Shown in pieces: positions 18,331-27,115 of a stretch of DNA of 64,000 bases (positions are counted from its first letter, which is position 1; each line of letters begins with the position of its first letter). The notes beneath the pieces were generated by a model. That model was not told the origin of the DNA, ran no database searches, and saw only the letters and a program-made list of their open reading frames with translations. The stretch comes from Pseudomonas typographi (lineage in GTDB: Bacteria; Pseudomonadota; Gammaproteobacteria; Pseudomonadales; Pseudomonadaceae): assembly GCF_014694385.1 (NCBI RefSeq), contig NZ_JAAOCA010000014.1, positions 85,431 through 149,430 on the forward strand, given 5' to 3'. A program made the position numbers and the translations under genes.

Positions 18331-19326
18331 ATGAAGACCCGCCAACTCGGCCAGTACGGCCCACAGGTTTCGGCCATCGGGCTGGGCTGCATGGGCATGT
18401 CTGACTTCTACACCACCGGGCTCGACGAGGGCGAGGCGCTGGCAACGCTTGAGCGAGCGCTGGAGCTGGGCATCAATTTCTTCGACACCGCCGACATGTA
18501 TGGCCCGCACACTAACGAGCAACTGCTGGGGCGGTTCCTGGTTGGGCGCCGCGAGCAGGTAGTGCTGGCCAGCAAGTTTGGCATCGTGCGCAGCGACGAC
18601 CCGCACAGCCGCGGCGTGAACGGCCGCCCCGAATATGTGCGCCAGGCCATCGACGCCAGCCTTCAGCGCCTGGGTACGGATTACCTGGACGTGTATTACC
18701 AGCACCGTATCGACCCGCAGGTGCCCATCGAAGACACCGTGGGCGCCATGGCCGAACTAGTGGCCGCCGGCAAGGTACGCCACATTGGCATCAGCGAAGC
18801 CAGCGCCGCCACCATCGAGCGGGCGCACAAGGTTCACCCCCTGGCAGCGGTGCAGTCGGAATACTCGTTGTGGTCCCGCGACCCGGAACACAACGAAGTG
18901 CTGAGCACGTGCCAGCGCCTGGGCATTGCCTTCGTAGCGTACAGCCCGCTGGGGCGCGGTTTCTTGACCGGTGAGCTGCGCAGCCCGGAGGATTTCGCTG
19001 CCGATGACTACCGACGCTTCAGCCCGCGCTTCCAGGGTGGGAACTTCGCCCGCAACCTGGCGTTGGTCGACCATGTAAGAGCCCTGGCCGCGCGCAAAGG
19101 CATCAGCGCGGCACAGTTGGCGCTGGCGTGGGTACTGGCCCAAGGCGAGGGGGTTATCCCGATCCCCGGCACCAAGCAACGGCGTTACCTGCAAAGTAAC
19201 GCCGCCGCGGTGGAGGTACCGCTCAGCCCTACGGAGCTTGCGGAACTGGAGGCGATATTTCCGCCCAGTGGCGCGGTGGCTGGCGGCCGTTACAGCGACG
19301 AGGCCATGCAACTGCTCAACGGCTGA
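18331..19326 (+). CDS. Aldo/keto reductase
   Basis: A 331-residue NADPH-dependent aldo/keto reductase of the AKR12/13-like group. The catalytic tetrad is visible: Asp and Tyr in FFDTADMYG, Lys in LASKFG, and His in YYQHRID. The C-terminal cofactor-binding region [19 protein letters not shown] is typical. The start at 18331 follows GAGGAGA. It reduces aldehydes or ketones; the substrate is not evident. It is divergent from a LysR gene that probably induces it. Confidence 0.92.
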   Translation: MKTRQLGQYGPQVSAIGLGCMGMSDFYTTGLDEGEALATLERALELGINFFDTADMYGPHTNEQLLGRFLVGRREQVVLASKFGIVRSDDPHSRGVNGRPEYVRQAIDASLQRLGTDYLDVYYQHRIDPQVPIEDTVGAMAELVAAGKVRHIGISEASAATIERAHKVHPLAAVQSEYSLWSRDPEHNEVLSTCQRLGIAFVAYSPLGRGFLTGELRSPEDFAADDYRRFSPRFQGGNFARNLALVDHVRALAARKGISAAQLALAWVLAQGEGVIPIPGTKQRRYLQSNAAAVEVPLSPTELAELEAIFPPSGAVAGGRYSDEAMQLLNG

Positions 19327-19408
19327 GTGCCCGTTCGTCCACCACGGGCAACTGGCGGATGAAAACGTGGGCCTACACCTAGGCATTCACGCAAATGAGG
19401 TGAGCACC

Positions 19409-19741
19409 ATGTTCAGCCTATTGAACAACCGGGCCCCCGCTGTGGCGCTGGCAGCACTGATGCTGCTGCCGGCTGCTGTCTCCTACTCGGCCCACGCCGA
19501 CACCGCACCGGTAAGCCCCGCAAGCCCTGAACCCCCAGCCCTGCAAGGTAACCCCGGCGGCGAACCGGCCTTGCCGGGTAACCCGCAGGCGCCGGATAAC
19601 CCCGCCAAAGGCCAGACGGACCCCAGCAGCGCCGATGGCGCCCTGGACCTGGGGCCGATGCAAAAGGAAAAAAACCAGGCAACGCCCTATAACCAGGAAC
19701 AGCCGCAGAAGCCGCCACAGGAACCTAGCAGCAAGCCTTGA
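19409..19741 (+). CDS. Small Pro/Gly/Asn-rich secreted protein
   Basis: A 110-residue protein with a signal peptide (VALAALMLLPAAVSYSAHA) followed by a low-complexity Pro/Gln/Gly/Asn-rich tail with two GNPGGEPALPG-like segments. The start follows GAGGTGAGC. No domain is recognised; it is probably periplasmic or extracellular and unstructured. A perfect bidirectional terminator begins 75 bases downstream. Confidence 0.7.
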   Translation: MFSLLNNRAPAVALAALMLLPAAVSYSAHADTAPVSPASPEPPALQGNPGGEPALPGNPQAPDNPAKGQTDPSSADGALDLGPMQKEKNQATPYNQEQPQKPPQEPSSKP

Positions 19742-19816
19742 CGCCGCGGCATACGCCTGTGCGGTAGGTGTAGGCCGCAAGGCGGTTGGCCCCCAACGCG
19801 TCCCTTTCCCAAACGC

Positions 19817-19846
19817 AAAAGGGCGACCCTATCGGGTCGCCCTTTT
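19817..19846. terminator. Bidirectional Rho-independent terminator
   Basis: AAAAGGGCGACCC and GGGTCGCCCTTTT are perfect 13-base inverted repeats around the loop TATC. With A and T runs at each end it can terminate transcription in both directions: the small secreted protein gene from the left and tRNA-Val from the right. Confidence 0.92.
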
Positions 19847-19874
19847 CCAGTGCCCGCTAATCGGGGCTTCGATT

Positions 19875-19951
19875 TGGTAGGCACAATTGGACTCGAACCA
19901 ACGACCCCCACCATGTCAAGGTGGTGCTCTAACCAACTGAGCTATGTGCCT
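19875..19951 (-). tRNA. tRNA-Val (GAC)
   Basis: A 77-base cloverleaf on the minus strand: acceptor AGGCACA/TGTGCCT, D arm GCTC/GAGC, anticodon stem CCACC/GGTGG with loop TTGACAT (anticodon GAC), T arm GTTGG/CCAAT with TTCGAGT, discriminator A and an encoded CCA. All stems pair. No integrase or attachment-site duplication is visible nearby. Confidence 0.97.
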
Positions 19952-20125
19952 GCTGTGAGGCGGCATTTTACGGACTGCCGCTGGGCTGTCAACGGTTTTT
20001 TTACCTAACTGCCTGATACACCAGCTGTTTATGCCGATAGCCCGGGCGGGCGCTGAACTGGCGGTGTTTTACAAATTCAGGTACGATTTGCTCATTCGTC
20101 AATAATTTTAAACAGAGGTTGCCGG

Positions 20126-21409
20126 ATGGCGCACATACCCTACCCACCGTCTTATTATGCGGCGTCCGCCAACCCTGCCCCGCTACGCGATGAGCTACAA
20201 GCCGATATCCAAGCCGATGTGTGCATCGTCGGGGCAGGTTACACCGGCCTTTCCAGTGCCTTGTTCTTGCTCGAGCAGGGCTTTTCCGTGGCCATTGTCG
20301 AAGCTGCCCGCGTAGGCTTCGGCGCCTCCGGGCGCAACGGTGGGCAAATTGTAAACAGCTATAGCCGCGATATCGACGTGATCGAACGCAGCGTGGGCGC
20401 CCGCCATGCCCAGTTGTTCGGCGAAATGGCCTTCGAGGGTGGGCGCATCATTCGTGAACGGGTTGCGCGCTACAACATTGCCTGCGACTTGAAAGACGGT
20501 GGCGTGTTCGCCGCCCTGGGCGCCAAGCAGATGGGCCACCTCGAAGCACAAAAACGCCTGCGGGAACGCTACGGCCATCAGCAGTTGGAGCTGCTCGACC
20601 GGGTTCGCATCCGTGACGTGGTCGGCAGCGACCATTACGTAGGGGGCCTGCTCGACCTGAGCGGCGGCCACATCCACCCGCTTAACCTGGCCCTGGGCGA
20701 GGCGGCCGCGGTGGAATCATTAGGCGGGCGGATTTTCGAACAGTCACCGGCCACCCGCATCGAGCGCGGCGCCAACCCGGTGGTGCATACGGCCAGGGGT
20801 AAGGTGCGCGCCAAGTTCGTGATCGTTGCCGGTAACGCGTACTTGGGCAATTTGGTCCCAGAACTGGCCGCGAAGTCGATGCCCTGCGGCACCCAGGTCA
20901 TCGCTACCGAGCCCTTGGACGAAGCATTGGCGCGCAGCCTGCTGCCGCAAGACTACTGCGTCGAAGACTGCAACTACCTGCTCGACTACTACCGCCTCTC
21001 GGCAGACAACCGGCTGATCTTCGGCGGTGGCGTGGTGTATGGCGCGCGCGACCCGGCCAACATCGAGGCGATCATCCGGCCCAAGCTGCTCAAGGTGTTC
21101 CCGCAGTTGGCCAAGGTCAAGGTCGAGTTCGCCTGGACCGGCAACTTCTTGCTGACGCTGTCGCGCCTGCCGCAAGTGGGCCGCCTGGGCGATACGGTGT
21201 ATTACTCCCAGGGCTGCAGCGGCCATGGCGTGACCTACACCCACCTGGCTGGGAAGATTCTCGCCGAAGCCTTACGTGGCCAGGCCGAGCGCTTCGACGC
21301 CTTTGCCAGCTTGCCGCATTATCCGTTCCCGGGCGGGCGCGCGCTGGGTGCCCCGCTGACCGCCCTGGGCGCGTGGTATTACACCCTGCGCGACAAGCTC
21401 GGGGTCTGA
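20126..21409 (+). CDS. FAD-dependent amine oxidoreductase, gamma-glutamylputrescine oxidase-like
   Basis: A 427-residue DAO-family flavoprotein. The FAD-binding Rossmann motif CIVGAGYTGLSSALFL is at about residues 32-47, followed by GFGASGRNGGQIVNSY, typical of the PuuB/OrdL group that oxidises gamma-glutamylputrescine and related amines. The C-terminal FAD contact YYSQGCSGHGVTYTHLAG is present. It probably takes part in polyamine or amino-acid catabolism in the cytoplasm. Other polyamine genes are not adjacent. The following lipoprotein gene is convergent and directly abuts it. Confidence 0.88.
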   Translation: MAHIPYPPSYYAASANPAPLRDELQADIQADVCIVGAGYTGLSSALFLLEQGFSVAIVEAARVGFGASGRNGGQIVNSYSRDIDVIERSVGARHAQLFGEMAFEGGRIIRERVARYNIACDLKDGGVFAALGAKQMGHLEAQKRLRERYGHQQLELLDRVRIRDVVGSDHYVGGLLDLSGGHIHPLNLALGEAAAVESLGGRIFEQSPATRIERGANPVVHTARGKVRAKFVIVAGNAYLGNLVPELAAKSMPCGTQVIATEPLDEALARSLLPQDYCVEDCNYLLDYYRLSADNRLIFGGGVVYGARDPANIEAIIRPKLLKVFPQLAKVKVEFAWTGNFLLTLSRLPQVGRLGDTVYYSQGCSGHGVTYTHLAGKILAEALRGQAERFDAFASLPHYPFPGGRALGAPLTALGAWYYTLRDKLGV

Positions 21410-22111
21410 TCAGCGCGCTTCCAGCGTGCGGGTGGCTTGGGCGGCGGCTTGTTCCTGCCCGGCTTGGGCCAGCTTGCCGGCCGCCTCGCGCCAACGTGTG
21501 GCATCGACATGGGCCGGCAACTGGCGGGGAGACTGCACCAGCACTGCCCAATGCTGCTGCTTGGCCCAGGCCGAGGTGAAGTCGCTGATGGGCATGCGCA
21601 GCCGGCGCTGCTCGCCCGCGCGCAGGATCACTTCTTTGTGGTAGCGATCAAAGCCCACCAACAGTGCATAGCGTGGCTGGCTCCAGAACATGGAGCCTTC
21701 GTCGTACCGCACCAGTACCGGAAACCCCGCCGCGACCTGGAACATCAGCGCCTCCAGCTTCGGCTCCAACGGGTACACCACCATGCCGTATTCACGGGCG
21801 GCATTGCTGATCGCTTCATTGAGTTGCCCATGCTGCTGGTCGAGCTTGAGGGCCGGTTCCACCAACCCTGGGGTCACGGTTACGCCCTGCTGGCGCAGCG
21901 CAGCGGCCAGCACTTCGGGGGCGCTTTGGTCATCTCGGCCACGATAGAACGGTACGCCGCCCAGCTCGACTTTGTCCGGCAGGCCGGCGATTGGGGTGGG
22001 TGGCACCAGCGGCGCCGGCTTGGAACTGCAACCGGCCATGGCCAGCGCCAAGGCAAGCCCGGCGGCCAACCTCAGCCGGTACGCAAAGGGAGAATACTGG
22101 GGCGCCATCAC
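21410..22111 (-). CDS. C39-peptidase-like lipoprotein lacking the catalytic Cys
   Basis: A 233-residue lipoprotein: signal peptide RLAAGLALALAMAGC with the lipobox Cys at about residue 28, then a papain-like C39 domain. The expected active-site Cys (in a Q-x-CGP context) is replaced: the aligned segment reads VPFYRGRDDQSAPEVL, so Ser stands there. The later MFWSQPRYALLVGFD covers the usual His region but has no obvious catalytic His. The protein is therefore probably a non-enzymatic binding protein derived from a peptidase. The alternative is a different papain-like lipoprotein family. Confidence 0.7.
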   Translation of the reverse strand: MMAPQYSPFAYRLRLAAGLALALAMAGCSSKPAPLVPPTPIAGLPDKVELGGVPFYRGRDDQSAPEVLAAALRQQGVTVTPGLVEPALKLDQQHGQLNEAISNAAREYGMVVYPLEPKLEALMFQVAAGFPVLVRYDEGSMFWSQPRYALLVGFDRYHKEVILRAGEQRRLRMPISDFTSAWAKQQHWAVLVQSPRQLPAHVDATRWREAAGKLAQAGQEQAAAQATRTLEAR

Positions 22112-22280
22112 AACTCTCGTATCCGCTGCCGGGCGGGGGTGCCCGGCTCATTGGCCGAGATAATAGGCACCCTGGCGGCATAGGTACAGCCTACCGCCAG
22201 TCACATGCATGAAACATACGGGCCATTAAGCTGCTCTATAGGTGTAATGGCAGCGTTTGTCGCATACAGGAGGCCTGATG

Positions 22281-22466
22281 ATGAGCCTGACCATGGCGAT
22301 CACCCTGATGCTCGGCGCCTGGTTGCTCGCGGCAGCAGCCATGCTCTGGGGGGTACTGCGCATTTCCCGCCACCACCGCCGGGCACCTCACCGGCCAGCC
22401 GCCACGCCCGCCGAGAACGCCGCTGCCCCGAGCAAGGCGCCACGGCGAACCGCCGGGGCTCAATGA
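22281..22466 (+). CDS. Small single-pass membrane protein (unrecognised)
   Basis: A 61-residue protein preceded by a perfect AGGAGG ribosome site 7 bases before the ATG at 22281 (an ATG at 22278 is also possible). Residues 5-30 form one hydrophobic helix (LMLGAWLLAAAAMLWGVL), followed by a basic, Pro/Ala-rich tail (RISRHHRRAPHRP). I do not recognise a family. The orientation suggested by the positive tail is a cytoplasmic C-terminus. It is convergent with the TerC-family gene. Confidence 0.6.
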   Translation: MSLTMAITLMLGAWLLAAAAMLWGVLRISRHHRRAPHRPAATPAENAAAPSKAPRRTAGAQ

Positions 22467-22472
22467 GCCGCC

Positions 22473-23231
22473 TCAGGCCAATGGTTCGCCGCCGCCTGAA
22501 CGCCGCTGGCGCGCCCGCCGGGCCCAGATGTTCAAGCACTCGATAGCCGCCGAGAACGCCATAGCCGTATAGATATAGCCCTTAGGCACATGGGCGCCGA
22601 AGCCCTCGGCGATCAGCGTCATGCCGATCATGATCAAAAAACCCAGGGCCAGCATCACCACGGTGGGGTTGTCGTTGATGAACTTGGCCAGCGGCTCGGA
22701 CGCCAGCAGCATCACCAGCACCGCTGCGATTACGGCGATCACCATGATCGGTAAGTGAGCCGTCATGCCGACGGCGGTAACGATACTGTCGATCGAGAAC
22801 ACAAGGTCCAGCACCAGGATTTGCCCGATGGCGGCGGCAAAGCCGAGGGCGACCGTATTGCTGGCGTTGTCTTCCTGCTTGGCCGTGGGGTCCACACTGT
22901 GGTGGATCTCGGTGGTGGCCTTCCACACCAGGAACAAGCCCCCGGCAATCAGGATCATGTCTTTCCACGAGAACGCCTGCCCGGCGACCTGGAACACCGG
23001 CTCGGTGAGCGTGACGATGAACGCCACGGTGCTGAGCAACCCCAGGCGCAGCACCAGTGCCATGCTGATGCCGACACGCCGGGCCTTGGTGCGGTATTGC
23101 ACAGGCAGCTTGTTGGTCAGGATAGAGATGAAAATGAGGTTATCGATGCCCAGTACGATTTCCATGGCCACCAGCGTGGCCAGGGCTAACCAAGCCGCGG
23201 GGCTCGCGGCGAGTTCCAATAAATAATCCAT
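22473..23231 (-). CDS. TerC-family integral membrane protein (YgdQ-like)
   Basis: A 252-residue protein with about seven membrane helices and the TerC hallmarks: [16 protein letters not shown] near residue 25 and [14 protein letters not shown] near residue 140, each with an Asp in a hydrophobic helix. TerC proteins are implicated in metal (especially manganese) export and metalation of exoenzymes; this shorter form resembles YgdQ/YoaE-N. It is divergent from the NhaR-like regulator at 23340. Confidence 0.87.
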   Translation of the reverse strand: MDYLLELAASPAAWLALATLVAMEIVLGIDNLIFISILTNKLPVQYRTKARRVGISMALVLRLGLLSTVAFIVTLTEPVFQVAGQAFSWKDMILIAGGLFLVWKATTEIHHSVDPTAKQEDNASNTVALGFAAAIGQILVLDLVFSIDSIVTAVGMTAHLPIMVIAVIAAVLVMLLASEPLAKFINDNPTVVMLALGFLIMIGMTLIAEGFGAHVPKGYIYTAMAFSAAIECLNIWARRARQRRSGGGEPLA

Positions 23232-23293
23232 GAGGCAAACTCGACGTAGGGGTGATTGGCGTGGGATTCTAGCCAGCCGTATACTTCCTGAAA

Positions 23294-23340
23294 ATTCGTA
23301 TTTTTAGCGAGGAAGCTTCGGTTTTAACGAAGTATTCGTA
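23294..23340. promoter_or_regulatory. Repeated ATTCGTA motifs and CTTCG/CGAAG palindrome upstream of the NhaR-like gene
   Basis: ATTCGTA occurs twice (23294-23300 and 23334-23340, the second touching the start codon), and CTTCG-N7-CGAAG lies between them at 23316-23332. This patterned 47-base block sits in the divergent promoter region and is a plausible autoregulatory site. Function is inferred only. Confidence 0.4.
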
Positions 23341-24239
23341 TGCTCAATTATCGCCAACTGTATTATTTTTGGAGGGTCGCGCGCACCGGCTCGATCGCCC
23401 GCGCCTGCGACCAGTTGAACCTTACCCCGCAAACGGTCAGCGGCCAGCTTAGCGTGCTGGAACAGCACTTGGGCGTGCCGTTGTTCCAAAAAGCCGGGCG
23501 CCAGTTGGAGCTGACCGACGCTGGCCGCCAGGCGTTACCCTATGCCGAGCGTATCTTCCAGGCCGGCGCCGAACTTGAAGCGTTGCTACGCCACCAACCG
23601 GCCGAGCAGCCGCTGCTGTTTCGCGTAGGCGTGGCCGATGTGGTGCCCAAATCCATCGTTTACCGCTTGTTGGCGCCGACCATGGAGTTGCCCGAGCCGC
23701 TGCGCATCACCTGCCGCGAAGACAAACTCGAGCGGTTGCTGGCCGACCTGGCCATCCAGCGCCTGGACCTGGTGATTTCCGACAGCCCCATGCCCGCCCA
23801 CCTGGATATCAAGGGCTATAGCCACAAGTTGGGGGAATGCGGCGTGGCCTTTTTCGCCACCCCTGCCCTGGCCAACGCCCTGCGGGGTAGTTTTCCGCAA
23901 CATTTGCAGGGCCAGCCACTATTGATTCCTGGCCCCGACAGCGTGGTGCGCAAGCGCTTGCTGCGCTGGTTCGACGAGCAACACATCCAACCCAGGGTAG
24001 TCGGCGAATTCGATGACAGCGCGCTGATGCAGGCCTTCGGTGAGTCCGGCGCGGGTATATTCGTGGCCCCCGCGGCCATCGCCGGGCAGGTATGCCGCCA
24101 ATATGGGGTGATCTGCCTGGGCCATACCGACAGCGTGAATGAATCGTTCTACGCGATCTCGGTGGAACGGCGCATCCGCCACCCGGCCATCGTCGCCCTG
24201 AACGAAGGCGCCCGCCGGGAACTGTTCCACCAACCTTGA
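23340..24239 (+). CDS. nhaR: NhaR-like LysR-family activator
   Basis: A 299-residue LysR protein. Its N-terminus MLNYRQLYYFWRVARTGSIA and the helix-turn-helix LNLTPQTVSGQLSVLEQHLG are characteristic of NhaR, which in E. coli activates the sodium/proton antiporter gene nhaA and biofilm genes. The effector domain contains RVGVADVVPKSIVYRLL and LIPGPDSVVRKRLLRWFDEQ, also NhaR-like. No antiporter gene is nearby; the divergent neighbour is the TerC-family gene, which may be a target. Confidence 0.85.
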   Translation: MLNYRQLYYFWRVARTGSIARACDQLNLTPQTVSGQLSVLEQHLGVPLFQKAGRQLELTDAGRQALPYAERIFQAGAELEALLRHQPAEQPLLFRVGVADVVPKSIVYRLLAPTMELPEPLRITCREDKLERLLADLAIQRLDLVISDSPMPAHLDIKGYSHKLGECGVAFFATPALANALRGSFPQHLQGQPLLIPGPDSVVRKRLLRWFDEQHIQPRVVGEFDDSALMQAFGESGAGIFVAPAAIAGQVCRQYGVICLGHTDSVNESFYAISVERRIRHPAIVALNEGARRELFHQP

Positions 24240-24270
24240 ATACGCTTTCCCGGCATGGGCGCGCAGCCTA

Positions 24271-24438
24271 AGTGAGTGCGTGTTTCAGAAATACACACAA
24301 GCATTCACGTGTGAGTTTTGCTGTCGGGCAAGGCGCCGTGACAAGCCATAGCAGGGCGATGGCCAGCAGGTGTAACGCGACCGTGCGGCAAAAGGCACCG
24401 CCAACATTGTGCAGCCAACTTCGGAAACACCATACTAG
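24271..24438. repeat. Dispersed intergenic inverted-repeat element, copy A
   Basis: About 168 bases between nhaR and yceH. The right end reads TTCGGAAACACCATACTAG, and the left end (AGTGAGTGCGTGTTTCAGA) is its degraded inverted partner. The interior shares long blocks with the copy at 39577-39743, including AAGCATTCACGTGTGA, GGCAAGGCGCCG and GCAAAAGGCACCG. The end runs to about 28 bases before the yceH start, so the element may carry or displace the yceH promoter. Confidence 0.75.
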
Positions 24439-24465
24439 TGCTTTTGCGCCTGCAGGTATGTGCCC

Positions 24466-25107
24466 ATGAATGACACCCCCACCCCTATTACCGAGCCGCG
24501 CTTGACCCCCACCGATGTGCGAGTGCTTGGTGCGCTCGTGGAAAAACAGGCCACCAGCGCCGAAACCTACCCACTCACGCTCAACGCCTTGGTATTGGCG
24601 TGCAACCAAAAAACCAGCCGGGAGCCCATTACCCAACTGAACCCGGGCGCAGTCGGCCAGAGCTTGCGCGCCCTGGAACAACGCGGCATGGTTCGGCTGG
24701 TGATGGGCAGCCGCGCCGACCGCTGGGAGCACCGGCTCGACAAGGCGCTGGAACTGACCCCGGCACAGCTCACGCTGCTGAGCCTGATGTTCCTGCGCGG
24801 CCCGCAAACCCCCAACGAGCTGCTAACCCGCAGCCAACGTTTACATGACTTCGACGATGCCGAACAGGTGGTTCACCAACTGGAGCGCTTGGCCGCCCGT
24901 AGCTTGGCAGTGCTGATCGGCCGCCAACCCGGCCAGCGCGAAGACCGCTACACCCACGGCCTGGGCGACTTGGCCGAGGCCGAGGCAATCATGGCCGCGC
25001 GTGCGGCCCATGCACCAGAGCGCGCCGCCGGCGGCATACTGGAGCGCCTGGAAGCCCTCGAGGCGCGGGTGGCGGAGTTGGAAGCGCGCTTGGGCGATGA
25101 TCAGTAA
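24466..25107 (+). CDS. yceH: YceH family protein (DUF480)
   Basis: A 213-residue protein with the DUF480 core of two winged-helix domains: [20 protein letters not shown] near the N-terminus and [17 protein letters not shown] later. A C-terminal coiled coil ([20 protein letters not shown]) is typical. The start at 24466 is chosen from the AGG 9 bases upstream; a GTG at 24460 is possible. The function is not established; E. coli yceH is next to the murJ locus, but the setting here is different. Confidence 0.9.
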   Translation: MNDTPTPITEPRLTPTDVRVLGALVEKQATSAETYPLTLNALVLACNQKTSREPITQLNPGAVGQSLRALEQRGMVRLVMGSRADRWEHRLDKALELTPAQLTLLSLMFLRGPQTPNELLTRSQRLHDFDDAEQVVHQLERLAARSLAVLIGRQPGQREDRYTHGLGDLAEAEAIMAARAAHAPERAAGGILERLEALEARVAELEARLGDDQ

Positions 25108-25165
25108 TCGCTGCCGGTACACGCTGTGCCGCATAACGGCGCTTGCAACCTGCTGCTATCTGAAT

Positions 25166-25987
25166 TCAAACCGCGCGGGCAAACGCCACCGCCTCCTCCA
25201 CTAGCGCCTGCGCCGGGCGCACGCCGGTGTACAGCACGAACTGCTCCAGGGCCTGCAGGGTTGCCACATCCAGGCCGGTGATGGCCGGCTTGCCAAGGCG
25301 CTCGGCCAGTTGGACCACTGGCGTACGCGCCGGCAGCGCGACCACGTCGAACACCCAGTCGGCAGCCTCGACGGCGGCGGCTTCGAAGGCCAGGGCGTCG
25401 GCGTCGGGCCCGCCGGCCATGCCCAGGGGGGTTACGTTGACCAACAGCGCCGGGCGCAGCGCGCCCAGCGTCGGCTGCCAGTGGTAACCACAGCGCTGCG
25501 CCAAGGCCGGGCCGGCCTGCCCATTGCGGGCCACCAGGGTGCCACGGCGAAACGCCGCGTCGCGCAGGGCACAGGCCACGGCCTTGGCCATGCCGCCGCT
25601 GCCTTGCAGGGCAAAGGGCATGGCAGGGTCTAGCCCAGGGCGCTGTAGCAATTGCCTGATGGCCAGGTAATCGGTGTTGTAGGCCCTCAAGTAACCGCCA
25701 TCATTGACGATAGTATTGATCGAGGCGATCGCCGCCGCGGAGGGGTCGAGTTCGTCTACCAGGGCGATACTGGCCTCTTTGAACGGCATCGATACCGCAC
25801 AACCGCGAATGCCCAAGGCGCGGATACCGCAGATAGCGGCCGGCAGGTCGTGGGTGGTGAACGCTTTGTACAGGTAGTTCAGGTTCAGCCGGCCATAGAG
25901 AAAGTTATGGAAACGCGTACCGAAGTTACCGGGCCGCCCGGCCAGGGATATGCATAACTGGGTGTCTTTGTCGGGTACTTTAAGCAT
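25166..25987 (-). CDS. Shikimate 5-dehydrogenase-like oxidoreductase
   Basis: A 273-residue member of the AroE-like family. The catalytic Lys is in SMPFKEAS (about residue 69) and the Asp in NTDYLAI (about 105); the NAD(P)-binding loop LQGSGGMAKAV follows. It differs from housekeeping AroE in the N-terminal region (CISLAGRPGNFGTRFHNFLY in place of the usual shikimate-binding Ser motif), so the substrate may be quinate, shikimate or a related hydroxy acid. It is a single gene, convergent with yceH. Confidence 0.83.
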   Translation of the reverse strand: MLKVPDKDTQLCISLAGRPGNFGTRFHNFLYGRLNLNYLYKAFTTHDLPAAICGIRALGIRGCAVSMPFKEASIALVDELDPSAAAIASINTIVNDGGYLRAYNTDYLAIRQLLQRPGLDPAMPFALQGSGGMAKAVACALRDAAFRRGTLVARNGQAGPALAQRCGYHWQPTLGALRPALLVNVTPLGMAGGPDADALAFEAAAVEAADWVFDVVALPARTPVVQLAERLGKPAITGLDVATLQALEQFVLYTGVRPAQALVEEAVAFARAV

Positions 25988-26159
25988 CTAAGCATCCTAA
26001 AGCAGGCTGTTGATTTTGTAAGTGAAACGATACGTAGCCCTTACACAAAATTTACGGTTCGCTGTCGCAGCTTTTTACCTTTTTGCTGTCATATTGTGCA
26101 TGGCAGTCCATGATCCCGCAGCGGGCTCATCGTGCCGTGTCGTAATACGAGGAAACATC

Positions 26160-26489
26160 ATGATCCGTCATTTTTCCAAGGTCGCCCTGCTGGCCGGGGC
26201 GCTCGCTGCCGGCCTGGCAGGCCCCGCTTCCGCCCACGGCGGCCCTGGCGCTGGTCCGGGTGCGGTAGTCGGCGCCCTGATCGGCGGCACCTTGCTGGGT
26301 GCCATGGTGGCACGGCCGGCGCCGGTGTATGTGCAGCAACCTGTGTACGTGCAGCAACCGATGTACGCCGCACCGCCGCCCCCGCAGCCCGTGTACGTAG
26401 CCCCGCCCGTGGTGTACCAGCCGGCGCCCGTGTATATGGTACCGCCGCCACCTCCGGGCTATTACTATGGCCACTATGGCCGTTGGTAA
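26160..26489 (+). CDS. Small Pro/Tyr/Val-rich secreted protein
   Basis: A 109-residue protein starting at 26160 with GAGGAAAC upstream. It has a signal peptide (VALLAGALAAGLAGPASA), a glycine-zipper-like hydrophobic stretch (GAVVGALIGGTLLGAMVA) and a Pro/Tyr/Val repeat tail with PVYVQQPVYVQQPMY and PVYVAPPVVYQPAPVY. Such proteins are probably envelope-associated; no enzymatic domain is seen. It is monocistronic and followed by a fragment of the dispersed element. Confidence 0.75.
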   Translation: MIRHFSKVALLAGALAAGLAGPASAHGGPGAGPGAVVGALIGGTLLGAMVARPAPVYVQQPVYVQQPMYAAPPPPQPVYVAPPVVYQPAPVYMVPPPPPGYYYGHYGRW

Positions 26490-26510
26490 CAGCCACAGTG
26501 GCGACTGGGG

Positions 26511-26554
26511 GTAGTCGGAAGTTGGCTGTACCGTTTGACCGTGCCTTTTGCCGC
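26511..26554 (-). repeat. Fragment of the dispersed intergenic element (copy D)
   Basis: Read on the minus strand, this 44-base block (GCGGCAAAAGGCACGGTCAA, then CAGCCAACTTCCGAC) matches the right-hand end of copies A and B. The left part is missing, so it is a truncated copy in inverted orientation. Confidence 0.55.
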
Positions 26555-26718
26555 TGAGCACCTTGCCCATGAACAAAAGGCACGCTTCAATTCTTCTGCG
26601 AACTTCTGGTGCGCCCCGCTGGCGCAATATGATCGGTCGATGATCCCTATCGAGATCATCGATTTCTCCCCGGCACCGTTGGGCCCTACATTGAGCCCAT
26701 TGCCCCGGGGAGGTTCCC

Positions 26719-26898
26719 ATGAAAGGTCTAAGCATCATGTCGGTCATTGGCAGCGCCGTTCCGGCGCGCATTCGTGACCTGGGCCTATTGGCGTGCTGGT
26801 ACGTAGTGCGCGACGGCGAAATCGTCAGCAAACCCTTGTTATGCCGTGAGGATGCCCGCGCCCTATGTGAGCATCTTGAGGGGGCATTACTGGCCTGA
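26719..26898 (+). CDS. Small conserved-looking protein of 59 residues (unrecognised)
   Basis: Starts at ATG 26719 with GGGGAGG 5 bases upstream, an excellent ribosome site. The protein has a central RIRDLGLLACWYVVRDGEIV segment and ends EDARALCEHLEGALLA, which looks like a small folded alpha/beta domain. It is followed 55 bases later by a clear terminator, so it forms its own transcription unit. I do not recognise the family. Confidence 0.65.
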   Translation: MKGLSIMSVIGSAVPARIRDLGLLACWYVVRDGEIVSKPLLCREDARALCEHLEGALLA

Positions 26899-26953
26899 TT
26901 CGCGCTACTCTGCTCCCGCCCGCCGCTGCGCACGCTACTGCGCATGCCCCGAA

Positions 26954-26976
26954 CCCGCCGCCACGGCGGGTTTTTT
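26954..26976 (+). terminator. Rho-independent terminator after the 59-residue gene
   Basis: CCCGCCG and CGGCGGG pair around the loop CCA and are followed directly by TTTTTT, a textbook intrinsic terminator on the plus strand. Confidence 0.92.
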
Positions 26977-27115
26977 ATATCCGACGAAACGCCCTGCATG
27001 AAAAAACATTCACCCATCAGGGCAATCGACAGGCATATAGCCATACTCCTAGAATGTGTCAGCTTTTTTCATCGCGAACTTTCTTTTTTATTCATTTTTA
27101 CCGAGTGCGTATTTC

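Noticed and set aside
19875..19951. tRNA-Val as an integration site of a genomic island
   Set aside because: No integrase gene and no repeated tRNA 3' end were found on either side.
22128..22147. Hairpin GCCGGGC/GCCCGGC upstream of the C39-like lipoprotein as a terminator
   Set aside because: It lies before the start of the gene, has no T-run and no gene ends there.
24268..24807. A 179-codon minus-strand frame across the repeat element and yceH
   Set aside because: It covers the noncoding element and the antisense of yceH. The frame has no domain features.
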